Assembly (NCBI GenBank): GCA_965601455.1
Contig: OZ271831.1
Coordinates: forward strand, 1,488,001 to 1,552,000
Length of the DNA: 64,000 nt
Direction of reading: 5' to 3'
Origin: JANQEU01 sp965601455
GTDB taxonomy: Bacteria; Bacteroidota; Bacteroidia; Cytophagales; Cyclobacteriaceae
In this document: positions 49,678-58,424 of the stretch, in pieces
How the letters are laid out: every line of letters starts with the position of its first letter
Numbering within the stretch: the stretch's first letter is position 1
Position numbers and translations under genes: made by a program
The notes under the pieces: model-generated
Database searches by the model: none
What the model saw: only the letters and a program-made list of their open reading frames with translations
Told to the model about the DNA's origin: nothing

Positions 49678-52266
49678 ATGGATCATAGGCCACCTAAAGG
49701 GGCACAGAAACTGCTGCTCTTTTTCATTAAAGATGATTTTGCTGAGGAGGTTTTAGGAGACTTAGAGGAGAAGTATTTTCTCTCTCTTAAGACCGGTTCG
49801 CCACAAAGAGCCCGTCTCAATTACTGGTTGGAAGTTCTTAACTATATGCGGCCCTTTGCATTTAAATATTTTAGGTCAAACTCAATTTTTAACACAATGT
49901 TCAGACATAATCTATTGATTGGGACGAGAATTCTACTCAAGAATAAACTCTTTTCCTTTATAAATATCGTAGGTCTAGCCGTTGGAATCACCGTCGCGAT
50001 TCTAATAGGCCTATGGATACATGATGAGTTTTCTTTCAATAAAAATCATGAAAACTTCGATAGAATTGTTCAGGTTCTTCGAAAGGACATGGATGATGGG
50101 GAAGTTCGAGTTAATAGTTCCCTGGTTGGACAACTGGGGATCAAACTAGCGGAGGAGTACGGACATTATTTTGAAGAGGTAGCGATGACTTTCTACCGAC
50201 CGAGCAATCAACTGCTCACGGCAAATGCAAATACAGTGGAAGATATGGGATACTATTTTCAACCTTCAATTTGCAACATACTCACACCAATTATGATTTC
50301 TGGTACATGGGATGCCCTGGACGAGGTAAATGGCATTCTTATCTCAGAATCATTAGCTGAGAAGCTATTTAATGACGAGAATCCGATGGGGGAGATTGTA
50401 TCGTTCAATGTGTCCACCAGTCTTATTGTTACAGGAGTATTTAAAGACTTTCCACGAAACTCGACTTTCGGCGATGCAAATTTTTTTGTATCTCAACACC
50501 TTATCTACAACAGTCAGAACCCATATACCTGGGATAATTACAACATAAAGATTTACGGCCTTTTACGTGAGAATGTACAGCTGGCTGATGCTTCTGGTGG
50601 GATAAAGGATATTCTTAATGATGAGCTTCAACTAACTGATGAGCCAATAGATCTACTGTTGATTTCAATGAGGGATTGGCACCTTAATTCATATTTCAAG
50701 AATGGAGAACAAGTGACTAGCGAGAAAATGAAATTCGTGGGTCTTTATGCATTGACCGGGATTCTGGTATTACTGATAGCTTGTATCAATTTTATGAACC
50801 TAAATACTGCGAAGTATCAGACCAGGGTAAAGGAAATTGGTGTTCGAAAGGCTATTGGTTCTTACCGTAGAAACCTAATCGCACAGTTTTTAACGGAGTC
50901 GGCACTTTATTCATTTGCGGCACTTGCCGTTTCACTTATAGCCGTATTTTTCATTTTGCCCTGGTTCAGTTACGTTACTGACAAGGAGTTGATCTTTCCA
51001 TTTTCATATATTTGGTTTTGGATTGGATGCCTGGCTTTTGCCGCATTCTCTTCACTAATAGCAGGATTTTATCCTGCACTATTCCTGTCATCCATTAATC
51101 CGGTGAGTGCGGAAAGGGGAAATACAAAACAAGGCAGTGTTCGGTTTAGACAGGTTCTAGTGATCTTTCAATTCACCGTTTCTATTGTATTAATTGTAGG
51201 GACGATTGTCGTTTATCAGCAATTGAATTTCGCAAAGGAAAGACCAGTCGGTTATAATCAGGATCATCTTCTAACTACTATTGGCCGGTCTAAGGAATTC
51301 TTTGAGAAGTACAACCTTCTGAAAACGGAGCTAAAGAATACTGGAGTTGTGGAGGAAGTAGCTTCAGCAAATTACCCCCTGATAAACACGTTAGGGAATA
51401 ACAATGCCTTTCGATTCAAAGGGGAGAAGGTCAATGCAACTTTCAATACCATCTACACAACTGCTGACTATGGATCTACTGTGGATTGGGAAGTTGTAGA
51501 AGGCAGGGATTTCTCCCAGGAACTTGACGAGAGCGGGTCGATAATCTTAAGTGAGTCTGCAGCGAAGATTATTGGTCTCGATAATCCGCTGGGTGAAAGA
51601 ATGGAATCACCACGAGATTATAATGGCAGGAGAACTTTTACAGTAATTGGAATTGTAAAGGATATGGTGAAAGGATCTCCTTTTGAACCGCCGGTACCCT
51701 TGATGGTTTTTTGCAGTGAAGAACCCCAGCGTTTCTTTTTCATTCGAATGAATAAGAATTCAGATTACGTTTCGGCGATCAACCAGATACAGCAGGTTTA
51801 CGAAGAGCATTTGCCGGGTGAAGGCTTTAATTTCAATTTTGTAGATGACCTTTATTTGACAAAATTCAAGACGGAGGAACAGGTTGGGAACTTTGCCGCT
51901 TTCTTTTGTCTGTTGGCTATTGTTATCTGTTGCCTGGGTTTATTTGGTTTGTCGGCTTTCGTCGTTAATCAGCGTGTAAAGGAGATTGGAATTCGAAAGA
52001 TTCTGGGTGCTTCTCTATTTAATCTTTGGTCATTGCTTTCAAAGGATTTCGGTATTCTGGTTTTGATATCATGTGTAATTGCTACCCCATTGTCCATGAA
52101 TATCCTAAGTAACTGGTTGGACGGCTACTCGTATAGGATTGAACTTAGTATTTGGGTTTTTGTGGTTGGTGGACTTGCTTGCGTTTTGATCACCTTAGCC
52201 ACTGTGAGCTACCACTCGATCAAAGTTTCCAGAGCCAATCCAGTTGAAAGTCTTCGATCGGAGTAA
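49678..52266 (+). CDS. MacB/FtsX-type permease with N-terminal permease-prefix domain (module 3)
   Basis: 862 residues, same domain order as modules 1 and 2. The prefix (about 1-75) contains FAEEVLGDLEEKYFLSLKTG; TM1 is at about 98-120 (FINIVGLAVGITVAILIGLW). FtsX signatures are TRVKEIGVRKAIGSYR (about 380) and QRVKEIGIRKILGASL (about 770), the second preceding the last helix pair. A large periplasmic domain lies between TM1 and TM2, and another between the two FtsX triplets. No ATPase is adjacent. It ends 6 bp from the convergent menB stop. Substrate unknown. Confidence 0.88.
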   Translation: MDHRPPKGAQKLLLFFIKDDFAEEVLGDLEEKYFLSLKTGSPQRARLNYWLEVLNYMRPFAFKYFRSNSIFNTMFRHNLLIGTRILLKNKLFSFINIVGLAVGITVAILIGLWIHDEFSFNKNHENFDRIVQVLRKDMDDGEVRVNSSLVGQLGIKLAEEYGHYFEEVAMTFYRPSNQLLTANANTVEDMGYYFQPSICNILTPIMISGTWDALDEVNGILISESLAEKLFNDENPMGEIVSFNVSTSLIVTGVFKDFPRNSTFGDANFFVSQHLIYNSQNPYTWDNYNIKIYGLLRENVQLADASGGIKDILNDELQLTDEPIDLLLISMRDWHLNSYFKNGEQVTSEKMKFVGLYALTGILVLLIACINFMNLNTAKYQTRVKEIGVRKAIGSYRRNLIAQFLTESALYSFAALAVSLIAVFFILPWFSYVTDKELIFPFSYIWFWIGCLAFAAFSSLIAGFYPALFLSSINPVSAERGNTKQGSVRFRQVLVIFQFTVSIVLIVGTIVVYQQLNFAKERPVGYNQDHLLTTIGRSKEFFEKYNLLKTELKNTGVVEEVASANYPLINTLGNNNAFRFKGEKVNATFNTIYTTADYGSTVDWEVVEGRDFSQELDESGSIILSESAAKIIGLDNPLGERMESPRDYNGRRTFTVIGIVKDMVKGSPFEPPVPLMVFCSEEPQRFFFIRMNKNSDYVSAINQIQQVYEEHLPGEGFNFNFVDDLYLTKFKTEEQVGNFAAFFCLLAIVICCLGLFGLSAFVVNQRVKEIGIRKILGASLFNLWSLLSKDFGILVLISCVIATPLSMNILSNWLDGYSYRIELSIWVFVVGGLACVLITLATVSYHSIKVSRANPVESLRSE

Positions 52267-52272
52267 AAGGAT

Positions 52273-53115
52273 TTACGGGAACTTCGGGAACTTGGAAAAG
52301 TCTCTTTCTCTCTTCTCAAGAAAAGCATTACGTCCCTCTATTGCCTCATCCGTCCCATAGGCAAGGCGAGTCGTTTCACCAGCATAAACCTGCTGGCCGA
52401 CGAGTCCATCGTCAATAAGGTTGAATCCAAACTTCAACATCTTGATGGCAGTCGGGCTTTTGGTCATGATTTCCTGTGCCCAGTCATAAGCCGTTTGTTC
52501 CAATTCCTCATGAGGAACAACCTTGTTGACCATTCCCATTTCATAAGCTTCCTGTGCAGAATAGTTAGCACCAAGGAAAAAGATCTCCCTGGCTCTTTTT
52601 TGTCCTACTTGACGGGCCAAATACGCTGATCCAAAACCACCATCAAAGCTGGCGACGTCTGCGTCTGTTTGCTTGAAGATTGCGTGCTCCTTACTGGCCA
52701 GAGTTAAATCACAGACTACGTGAAGACTGTGTCCTCCTCCAACTGCCCATCCGGGGACAACGGCAATAACGACTTTATTCATAAAGCGAATCTGCCTTTG
52801 TACGTCCAGTATATTAAACCGGTTAACACCATTTTCTCCCTTATACCCGGTATTCGATCGTACGCGTTGGTCCCCACCGGAGCAGAACGACCAACCTCCG
52901 TCTTTCGGAGAGGGGCCTTCTCCAGTAATTAGGACAACACCAATATCCTGACTTTCATGACAAAGGATTAATGCCTCCCATAATTCATCTACAGTTTTGG
53001 GGGTGAAAGCATTCCGTACTTCAGGACGGTTGAAAGCAATTCTAGCAACACCATTAAGTGATTTGAATGTGATTTCCGAGTATTCCTTTTCTGTTTTCCA
53101 GTTCAGCTCCGCCAT
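52273..53115 (-). CDS. menB: 1,4-Dihydroxy-2-naphthoyl-CoA synthase MenB
   Basis: 280 residues, crotonase superfamily. MenB cyclises o-succinylbenzoyl-CoA to DHNA-CoA in menaquinone synthesis. Typical features: VARIAFNRPEVRNAFTPKTV (about 23-42), the oxyanion-hole region GWSFCSGGDQRVR (about 74-86), VPGWAVGGGHSLHVVCDLTL (about 119-138), and the MenB-specific TDADVASFDGGFGSAYLARQ (about 150-169) where D and Y take part in ring closure. The C-terminal FLEKRERDFSKFPKFP is also standard. Start ATG at 53115. It stands alone; menC lies 37 kb away. Confidence 0.96.
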   Translation of the reverse strand: MAELNWKTEKEYSEITFKSLNGVARIAFNRPEVRNAFTPKTVDELWEALILCHESQDIGVVLITGEGPSPKDGGWSFCSGGDQRVRSNTGYKGENGVNRFNILDVQRQIRFMNKVVIAVVPGWAVGGGHSLHVVCDLTLASKEHAIFKQTDADVASFDGGFGSAYLARQVGQKRAREIFFLGANYSAQEAYEMGMVNKVVPHEELEQTAYDWAQEIMTKSPTAIKMLKFGFNLIDDGLVGQQVYAGETTRLAYGTDEAIEGRNAFLEKRERDFSKFPKFP

Positions 53116-53344
53116 TATTTCTGCTTTTGTTTATTAACAAATGTAATCCGTCAAAAGTTGGTGATATTGATTTTAGAAAAGGAACATATTAAATGTATTA
53201 GATTCGATGCATCAATCAGTGAATTGGGAATTACGATAATCGACTTAGAGCAATGTTGCAATTTGATGCTCTATTTCGCAGAGTCACGTTATAAATGGGA
53301 AAAATGTATATTACAATATCAGTTTAGTCACCAAACGTATTAAA

Positions 53345-54187
53345 ATGAAGCATCTACTGAAAATCACTTTATTCCTATGTGTCTCTGCACAATTGTTTTA
53401 TTCATGTGATGATATTCTTGGAGATAAAGATGATGAGGACGATGGACCTAATTATGTCGAACCAATAACGATAAATAGTCTTGAGGTAATTAATGTAACT
53501 CAATTCAGTTTCGATGTGTCATGGGAACTGGTTGACGGTGATGGGAAAATGGTTGATGCTGAGGACATCAGTTATGATTACCAAACAGGTGGTTTTTTGG
53601 GATTAAATGGAAGTGGATTTGGTGACGGTTTTACTCCGGAAATTAACTCCGAGGAGTTTGGCAATGTCATACCTATCTGCGGGCAGGATATTTCTTTGGA
53701 GATTACATTTGATGTAGCAGGGCTGACTTTTGACTTTGAGGAAACTAGGATACTGGATTTTACGCCAGGCGATTGTGAGTATGACCTCAGATTAGTTAGC
53801 AGTTTTAATGGTGGTAATTCCGGAAGCTGTGATTACTACAGTGAATGGACTTTTACCGCCTATAACAAAACATATGAAGATCGATTTGGGGAGGGTTCCA
53901 GTTCGCTGTTTTTTCTGGGTGGAGGTGATGCATTATCAGAGGACGGGTTAATTATGGTGGAGATTGTTGATTCTCAGGTTTCTAACCTGTCAAACGCTGT
54001 GATAACAGATGGTGCACTATACTCTTTTGGAGATCTTAACCAATTCAGGATACTAGGCCCCCTTGTCGACAAGGTGGATTGCTCGTTAGGATCAAGTTAT
54101 GATTATAATGCTGGAATTGTTCTTAAATTTTTACCTGATAATACACAAGCTGCGATTTTTGTGATTGATGAAAGCTATTCCTTCTAG
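53345..54187 (+). CDS. Acidic putative lipoprotein, unknown family
   Basis: 280 residues. The signal peptide ends in a lipobox (QLFYSCDD, Cys about 21), followed by an acidic linker (GDKDDEDDGPN). The remainder is probably beta-rich, with an Ig/fibronectin-like first half (SLEVINVTQFSFDVSWELVD) and a cysteine-containing second half (FTPGDCEYDLRLVSSFNGGN, SGSCDYYSEWTFTAY, KVDCSLGSSYDYN). Not recognised as a known domain. Likely an outer-membrane surface or periplasmic lipoprotein. Start ATG at 53345. The 229 bp upstream contain only an unlikely ORF (53158-53343) and an AT-rich promoter-like stretch. Confidence 0.65.
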   Translation: MKHLLKITLFLCVSAQLFYSCDDILGDKDDEDDGPNYVEPITINSLEVINVTQFSFDVSWELVDGDGKMVDAEDISYDYQTGGFLGLNGSGFGDGFTPEINSEEFGNVIPICGQDISLEITFDVAGLTFDFEETRILDFTPGDCEYDLRLVSSFNGGNSGSCDYYSEWTFTAYNKTYEDRFGEGSSSLFFLGGGDALSEDGLIMVEIVDSQVSNLSNAVITDGALYSFGDLNQFRILGPLVDKVDCSLGSSYDYNAGIVLKFLPDNTQAAIFVIDESYSF

Positions 54188-54338
54188 TTCTGTCACTAGT
54201 TATCTTAAATGACGTTTTTTGAATATTTCGAAATATTCGTCGCTGCTTCTTCTTGACATTGTAGTGGTTAGAAGGATACAACGCAAATAGTTCGGCTAAG
54301 TCGCTATTCCCCAAAAATAACAGTCTTTAGAAACTAAC

Positions 54339-54391
54339 ACTTGCAAAACACAAGTAAATGATTATATTTGTATTACTTGCAAAAAGCAAGT
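54339..54391. promoter_or_regulatory. Twin HxlR-type operators flanking a -7 box
   Basis: ACTTGCAAAACACAAGT (54339-54355) and ACTTGCAAAAAGCAAGT (54375-54391) are near-identical 17-bp inverted repeats, 36 bp apart, centred on a perfect -7 box TATATTTG (54363-54370). The TTG within the first copy (54341-54343) is 19 bp upstream, correct for a -33 box. HxlR regulators of this kind bind ACTTGCxxxxxGCAAGT-like sites. The downstream operon encodes an HxlR protein. Confidence 0.8.
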
Positions 54392-54420
54392 GAATTAATA
54401 AAAGGAAATGTTATACAATT

Positions 54421-54900
54421 ATGGAAGAGAATACGATTGATTTACACCAGCTGAAAAAGGACACCTGGAGCCAGGAGGAATATGAAAATGCCCGTCTTGT
54501 TGTCGACTTTGTTCAGCACTTAATGAATGACCACGACTTTGATTACATCAGGGAAAAATTTGGTGATCACCCCTATAAGCAACACAATCAAAGTATGGTT
54601 GACGGCTTAACAGGAGTACTCAAAGTGGTATCCAATTTCGCCAAGCAGTATCCGGATTACATGTATGATGTGAAGCATCTATACGTGGATGGTCCTTATG
54701 TGACACTTCATTCACACGCTACAAATAATAAGAAGCACAGGGGGAATCCAAAGAAGGGATTGAATATCATGGATATATGGAAAGTAGAAGATGGAAAGCT
54801 AACTGAGCATTGGGATGCGGTACAACCAATTCATGGACAAATGCGCTTTCTTTTTTGGATGATAGGAGGAAAGTTTCGAAACAGGAATACCTACTTTTGA
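54421..54900 (+). CDS. SnoaL-like (NTF2 fold) protein
   Basis: 159 residues, cytoplasmic. SnoaL-like features: VVDFVQHLMNDHDFDYIREK, HPYKQHNQSMVDGLTGVLKV, YMYDVKHLYVDGPYVTLHSH, and LNIMDIWKVEDGKLTEHWDA with the typical DIW/HWD acidic-histidine pair. Related proteins act as cyclases, isomerases or small-molecule binders. First gene of an operon with the HxlR regulator, 25 bp apart, under the twin-operator promoter, so it is probably induced by the regulator's cue (for example quinones or reactive aldehydes; inference). Start ATG at 54421. Confidence 0.85.
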   Translation: MEENTIDLHQLKKDTWSQEEYENARLVVDFVQHLMNDHDFDYIREKFGDHPYKQHNQSMVDGLTGVLKVVSNFAKQYPDYMYDVKHLYVDGPYVTLHSHATNNKKHRGNPKKGLNIMDIWKVEDGKLTEHWDAVQPIHGQMRFLFWMIGGKFRNRNTYF

Positions 54901-54925
54901 GCCAATCAAAAAGATTGATTACACA

Positions 54926-55330
54926 ATGAGGTCCGATTGTCCTGTAAGCTATGCTCTTGATTTTTTTGGAGACAAGTGGACCTTATTGATCATTAGAGAT
55001 TTGGCACTGGAAGGAAAGAATTTCTACAAAGACTTTCTGGGGTCCAAAGAAGGAATAGCCACGAACATTCTTTCAGACAGGCTTAAACGATTGGAAGAGC
55101 GAGAGGTTATTCGATCAGAAGTATATGCAAAAAACAAGACCCAAAAGCGATATTTTCTAACCCAGAGAGGTAGAGACCTGCTTCCTGTTTTACTGGAGAT
55201 GATGGTCTGGTCCTTTACTTACAATAATGAGCTTAATCTTCGTCCAGAGTTTGTGGAAAAAATAAAGAACAACAGGCAGGAGGTCATCAAGAACTTGCTT
55301 GCCAGGATTGATGAGAGTGAAGAGGATTAG
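54926..55330 (+). CDS. HxlR family transcriptional regulator
   Basis: 134 residues. The HxlR core begins CPVSYALDFFGDKWTLLIIR, with the Cys near the N-terminus (residue 4) that is often redox- or electrophile-sensing. The winged HTH continues with IATNILSDRLKRLEEREVI, RSEVYAKNKTQKRYFLTQRG and DLLPVLLEMMVWSF. It is second in an operon with the SnoaL-like gene. The twin ACTTG(N7)CAAGT sites in the promoter indicate autoregulation. Start ATG at 54926. Confidence 0.93.
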   Translation: MRSDCPVSYALDFFGDKWTLLIIRDLALEGKNFYKDFLGSKEGIATNILSDRLKRLEEREVIRSEVYAKNKTQKRYFLTQRGRDLLPVLLEMMVWSFTYNNELNLRPEFVEKIKNNRQEVIKNLLARIDESEED

Positions 55331-55346
55331 GTCTGATTTTTAAATT

Positions 55347-56252
55347 CTATTTGCCCAATTCAAGGATTGGTTTGATATCCATCCAGTAAACCTCTCCTTC
55401 AGTAACTCCATCCCAACCACTTTCTGGTGGATCACTGTATCTCCTGGAGAAGAAAAAGAACTTGCCATCCGCCGAAACATAGGGGCAGAAATCAGTTACT
55501 TCCGTATTGATTGGCTCTCCAAGGTAGATGGGCTCCTGCCATTCACCATCTTTCTTAAACGCTACATGCATACCGTTCTCTTCTCTACTTGTTCCATAAA
55601 TGAGATAGCTTTCATCCGGAGCTACAAAAGTGTCACCCGATCCCATTTCGGAATTTATGGTTGGACCAAGACTCACCGGGGTGTCAAATTCTCCATTTCC
55701 CAGGTATTGTGCCCGGTAAACATCTCGTCTTCCAACTCCACCAGGTCTGTCAGAGATAAAGTACATGCTTCCATCATCAACAACAACTGGGTAAAGCTCC
55801 GCATACTCATCTGTTGAAATAGGAGCAGGTACCTTCGAGGCCGGTTGCCATTCTCCGTCTTTCTTCTGGCTGGTATAAATGTCCCATGAAGAGTCTGTAG
55901 GTATTTTTCCAAGAAAGTACATAGAGTTTCCATCAGGAGATAATGTCATATCAACGGCCATTGTCAAACCCTCAACACCCGGATGCATATCAATTGCCTC
56001 GGGACTGCTCCACTTTCCTTCTACCCGTTTAGATTGGTGGATGACGAAACTGCCATTGATGATACGAGTGAAATAAAACTCCGTCATATTCCGATTAAAA
56101 ACGGCATTCAGTTCCACACTATCGGTATTGACAATTCCTGAGGCAAACAACACCGGTGTATCTCCCGGTATTTCCTGATCAAGGTAAGAAACTCGTGATT
56201 GATCGCAACCAACCAAAAAGAAGATAAAAAGCGAGCATATCAGATACTTCAT
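55347..56252 (-). CDS. PD40 (TolB-like beta-propeller) lipoprotein
   Basis: 301 residues from the ATG at 56250-56252, which gives a clean lipoprotein signal (MKYLICSLFIFFLVGCDQSR, Cys about 16); a longer reading adds an unlikely N-terminus. PD40 repeats: AVDMTLSPDGNSMYFLGKIP, YPVVVDDGSMYFISDRPGGV, GDTFVAPDESYLIYGTSREE, CPYVSADGKFFFFSRRYSDP. Likely a six-bladed periplasmic or surface propeller that mediates protein or glycan binding; no enzyme residues recognised. It is 63 bp downstream of the paiB gene on the same strand. Confidence 0.87.
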   Translation of the reverse strand: MKYLICSLFIFFLVGCDQSRVSYLDQEIPGDTPVLFASGIVNTDSVELNAVFNRNMTEFYFTRIINGSFVIHQSKRVEGKWSSPEAIDMHPGVEGLTMAVDMTLSPDGNSMYFLGKIPTDSSWDIYTSQKKDGEWQPASKVPAPISTDEYAELYPVVVDDGSMYFISDRPGGVGRRDVYRAQYLGNGEFDTPVSLGPTINSEMGSGDTFVAPDESYLIYGTSREENGMHVAFKKDGEWQEPIYLGEPINTEVTDFCPYVSADGKFFFFSRRYSDPPESGWDGVTEGEVYWMDIKPILELGK

Positions 56253-56315
56253 AACCATTGATTTTTGGAGAACTGACGGTAAAAATATCATCACTTTTCG
56301 TTATTTACCACGATC

Positions 56316-56954
56316 TCACTCATCGGGAAACAAGTCACTCTTTCGCTTTTCCATTTCCTGAGCAATCATACGGCCCTCATCGTCCTGGTTTTGAAGTTTT
56401 TCAATAATATTCTGGTAGCTTTCAGCGTCTCGGTCCTGACTCAGTTTAAAAACATTCTTCATTTCCGTAACATCTATTTCAAAAGCGATGATCGCGTTCA
56501 TAACTCTTTTTTTGTAGCGATCCGGTAGATTGTCGTAGACGGTGGTGGAGGAGGGGTCATTCTTCTCGAAGTGAAGGGATGTTTTCCGGAGCATTTCTTC
56601 AAGTGCATCACCATCAAGAAAACGAATCCGTCCGGCTACATGAACACTCATATAGTTCCAGGTCGAAGCCTGATAAGGGTCCTTATACCAGGTTCCGCTA
56701 ACGTATGTATGTTTACTTGTGAACAAGGCTAACACCTGGTTGTTTTGTACGAATGCTTTGTGATGATCTGTGCCCTTCATAATATGCCCACTCATTACTT
56801 TGCCCTCACTTCTTTCTTCCATAAAAATTGGAACCTGGGTAGCCACTGGCCTATTATTATGGTCACAGCCCGATAAAAAAGCAAATGGATTATCGTTGAT
56901 GAAGGCCTTAATTACCTCCTCATTGGGTTCTTTGTGATAAGGTAGATCGTACAT
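56316..56954 (-). CDS. PaiB-type FMN-binding negative regulator
   Basis: 212 residues of the PaiB family, a flavin-reductase-like split barrel. Features: FAFLSGCDHNNRPVATQVPI at the N-terminus, GHIMKGTDHHKAFVQNNQVL, TYVSGTWYKDPYQASTWNYM (the family hallmark) and SVHVAGRIRFLDGD. In Bacillus PaiB is a negative regulator of sporulation and protease genes; in other bacteria the role is unclear, and haem/FMN binding is likely. Start ATG at 56954. The decayed Crp/Fnr gene lies 65 bp upstream. Confidence 0.9.
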   Translation of the reverse strand: MYDLPYHKEPNEEVIKAFINDNPFAFLSGCDHNNRPVATQVPIFMEERSEGKVMSGHIMKGTDHHKAFVQNNQVLALFTSKHTYVSGTWYKDPYQASTWNYMSVHVAGRIRFLDGDALEEMLRKTSLHFEKNDPSSTTVYDNLPDRYKKRVMNAIIAFEIDVTEMKNVFKLSQDRDAESYQNIIEKLQNQDDEGRMIAQEMEKRKSDLFPDE

Positions 56955-57019
56955 ACGTTCTTAGATTAATGAAAATGATTTCAACAAATCTTGGAATTTT
57001 ATAGATCAAAATAGTTGTC

Positions 57020-57514
57020 CTATGACAATTTCGTTTCTCGACTTATTCTTCTTCTGATCCGACTTAGTGAAGTTGGAGTGACTCCTATGAATGATGCCAG
57101 GTATTTTTGAGGTATCTGCGCCATGTAGTCCGGCTTGGTTAGTAGATCAAGGTATCTTTTCTCTGCGGAATCTTTTTATAAAGAAGTGAATCTATTGATC
57201 AGATTAAGTATAACATCTTCCCAGAAGTTGCGCATCATCTCGTTCGCTTTTGGATGGCTTTCGTATAGCTTGTTAAGCTTATCTCTGGAGAGAAAGAGCA
57301 CTTCACTTTCCTCAATTGCCTGAAGGGAGTAATCAGATGGTTTTTCGGTGATGAAGCTATATAACTCAACGGCTGAAGAATCAGGGAAAGCGAACCATAC
57401 AGAGGTTTCCACACCATCTTTAATGTAATACAATCGTAGAAATATGATTCCCCAGGTTGTACTGTTCTCAAAGTCTCCATTTTCCTTATTCGGACTGTCC
57501 TTGGAATTGGTCAT
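57020..57514 (-). pseudogene. Decayed Crp/Fnr family regulator (in-frame stop, truncated N-terminus)
   Basis: The frame starting MTNSKDSPNKENGDFENSTT continues with cyclic-nucleotide-domain features LRLYYIKDGVETSVWFAFPD and ELYSFITEKPSDYSLQAIEE, then stops at TAA (57176-57178). Reading through the stop in the same frame gives KDSAEKRYLDLLTKPDYMAQ and the HTH IPQKYLASFIGVTPTSLSRI, ending at TAG (57020-57022). So one nonsense codon separates the two domains. The first 50-60 residues of a normal Crp/Fnr protein are missing or scrambled; only 18 bp separate this gene from alkD. Pseudogene is the best reading; a sequencing error alone would not explain the short N-terminus. Confidence 0.75.
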
Positions 57515-57532
57515 TTTACTTTCAAAAGACGT

Positions 57533-58237
57533 CTATCTATTCTTCAGACCGGTTTCTATTTTATTATTGACTTCCCGAATAACCTTCTTATGCAGTTTAT
57601 CTTGGTGCAAATCCAGGAAGGAAATTACCGCTTTCCTGTCTGTTTTGGCCAATTCCCTGAGCGCCCAGGACAGCGCTTTCACAATCATGGGTTCATGATC
57701 AAGAACTACTCTCTTGCAAATATCAAGTGTACGTTGACTATCACCTCTACCGCCTCTTGCCTTTTGATTCAGAGAAACTGTGGCTACCACCGCAATTCTC
57801 CTAATCCAAAAATCTTCATTATTTAGGTAATCTCTCACTTCCTCGGAGGTGATAAGCCCTTCTCGCCAGGCAGTACCTACAACTATCGCTGCGTAGTAAT
57901 CTACCGAAATCCAGTTGTCAAGGTTTTTCTCGATGCTTTTGATGAAATCCTGTTTAAGAAAGGGTATTAGCTTTTTCTGTGATTGAATATATTCAAACGC
58001 GAGTTGCTGCATTTCAAAGATGCCGGAGTCAACCAGGTTCTTGACCAGTTGCAGTTTTTCAGTCGGTTCAAAATCTTTCGTTTGGATTTTTAGTTCTTTA
58101 AGTACCACTTTTAGGTTTGGAACGGTTACTCCAATCACCCTCATTTTGGTTGGATAGGATCGCTTGGCAAATTCAATCCTTTTGTCATCGGCATAGGCCT
58201 CTAGTGAGGCAGAGATATCATTGATCAGCTTCTGCAT
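57533..58237 (-). CDS. DNA alkylation repair protein, AlkD-like HEAT-repeat glycosylase
   Basis: 234 residues from the ATG at 58235-58237 (MQKLINDISASLEAYADDKR); a GTG six codons upstream is possible. HEAT-like repeats of the AlkD fold: LVDSGIFEMQQLAFEYIQSQ, NWISVDYYAAIVVGTAWREG, WIRRIAVVATVSLNQKARGG and MIVKALSWALRELAKTDRKA. AlkD removes bulky or cationic alkylpurines without base flipping. Catalytic Asp/Trp positions cannot be confirmed without alignment. It is upstream of the decayed Crp/Fnr gene. Confidence 0.85.
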   Translation of the reverse strand: MQKLINDISASLEAYADDKRIEFAKRSYPTKMRVIGVTVPNLKVVLKELKIQTKDFEPTEKLQLVKNLVDSGIFEMQQLAFEYIQSQKKLIPFLKQDFIKSIEKNLDNWISVDYYAAIVVGTAWREGLITSEEVRDYLNNEDFWIRRIAVVATVSLNQKARGGRGDSQRTLDICKRVVLDHEPMIVKALSWALRELAKTDRKAVISFLDLHQDKLHKKVIREVNNKIETGLKNR

Positions 58238-58424
58238 CCAGTTTCTGTTGATCACGTTGTGCCTTCACAATTTAGTCGATTCGCTCAAATTCAGTTTTTT
58301 GTCTTTCAAGGTGTAATTTCTTCGGTAGGAGCTTTTATCACCTTAACTGCCTGGAATTGTCATTTTGGCAACCTTTTCATAAATCAACTCTTAGCAATTC
58401 GCTACTTGTGAACATCTTTGGAAT

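Noticed and set aside
53158..53343. 61-residue ORF upstream of the acidic lipoprotein gene
   Set aside because: No signal peptide, no family pattern, high Cys/Ile content; it covers the AT-rich region likely to hold the promoter of the next gene. Probably chance.
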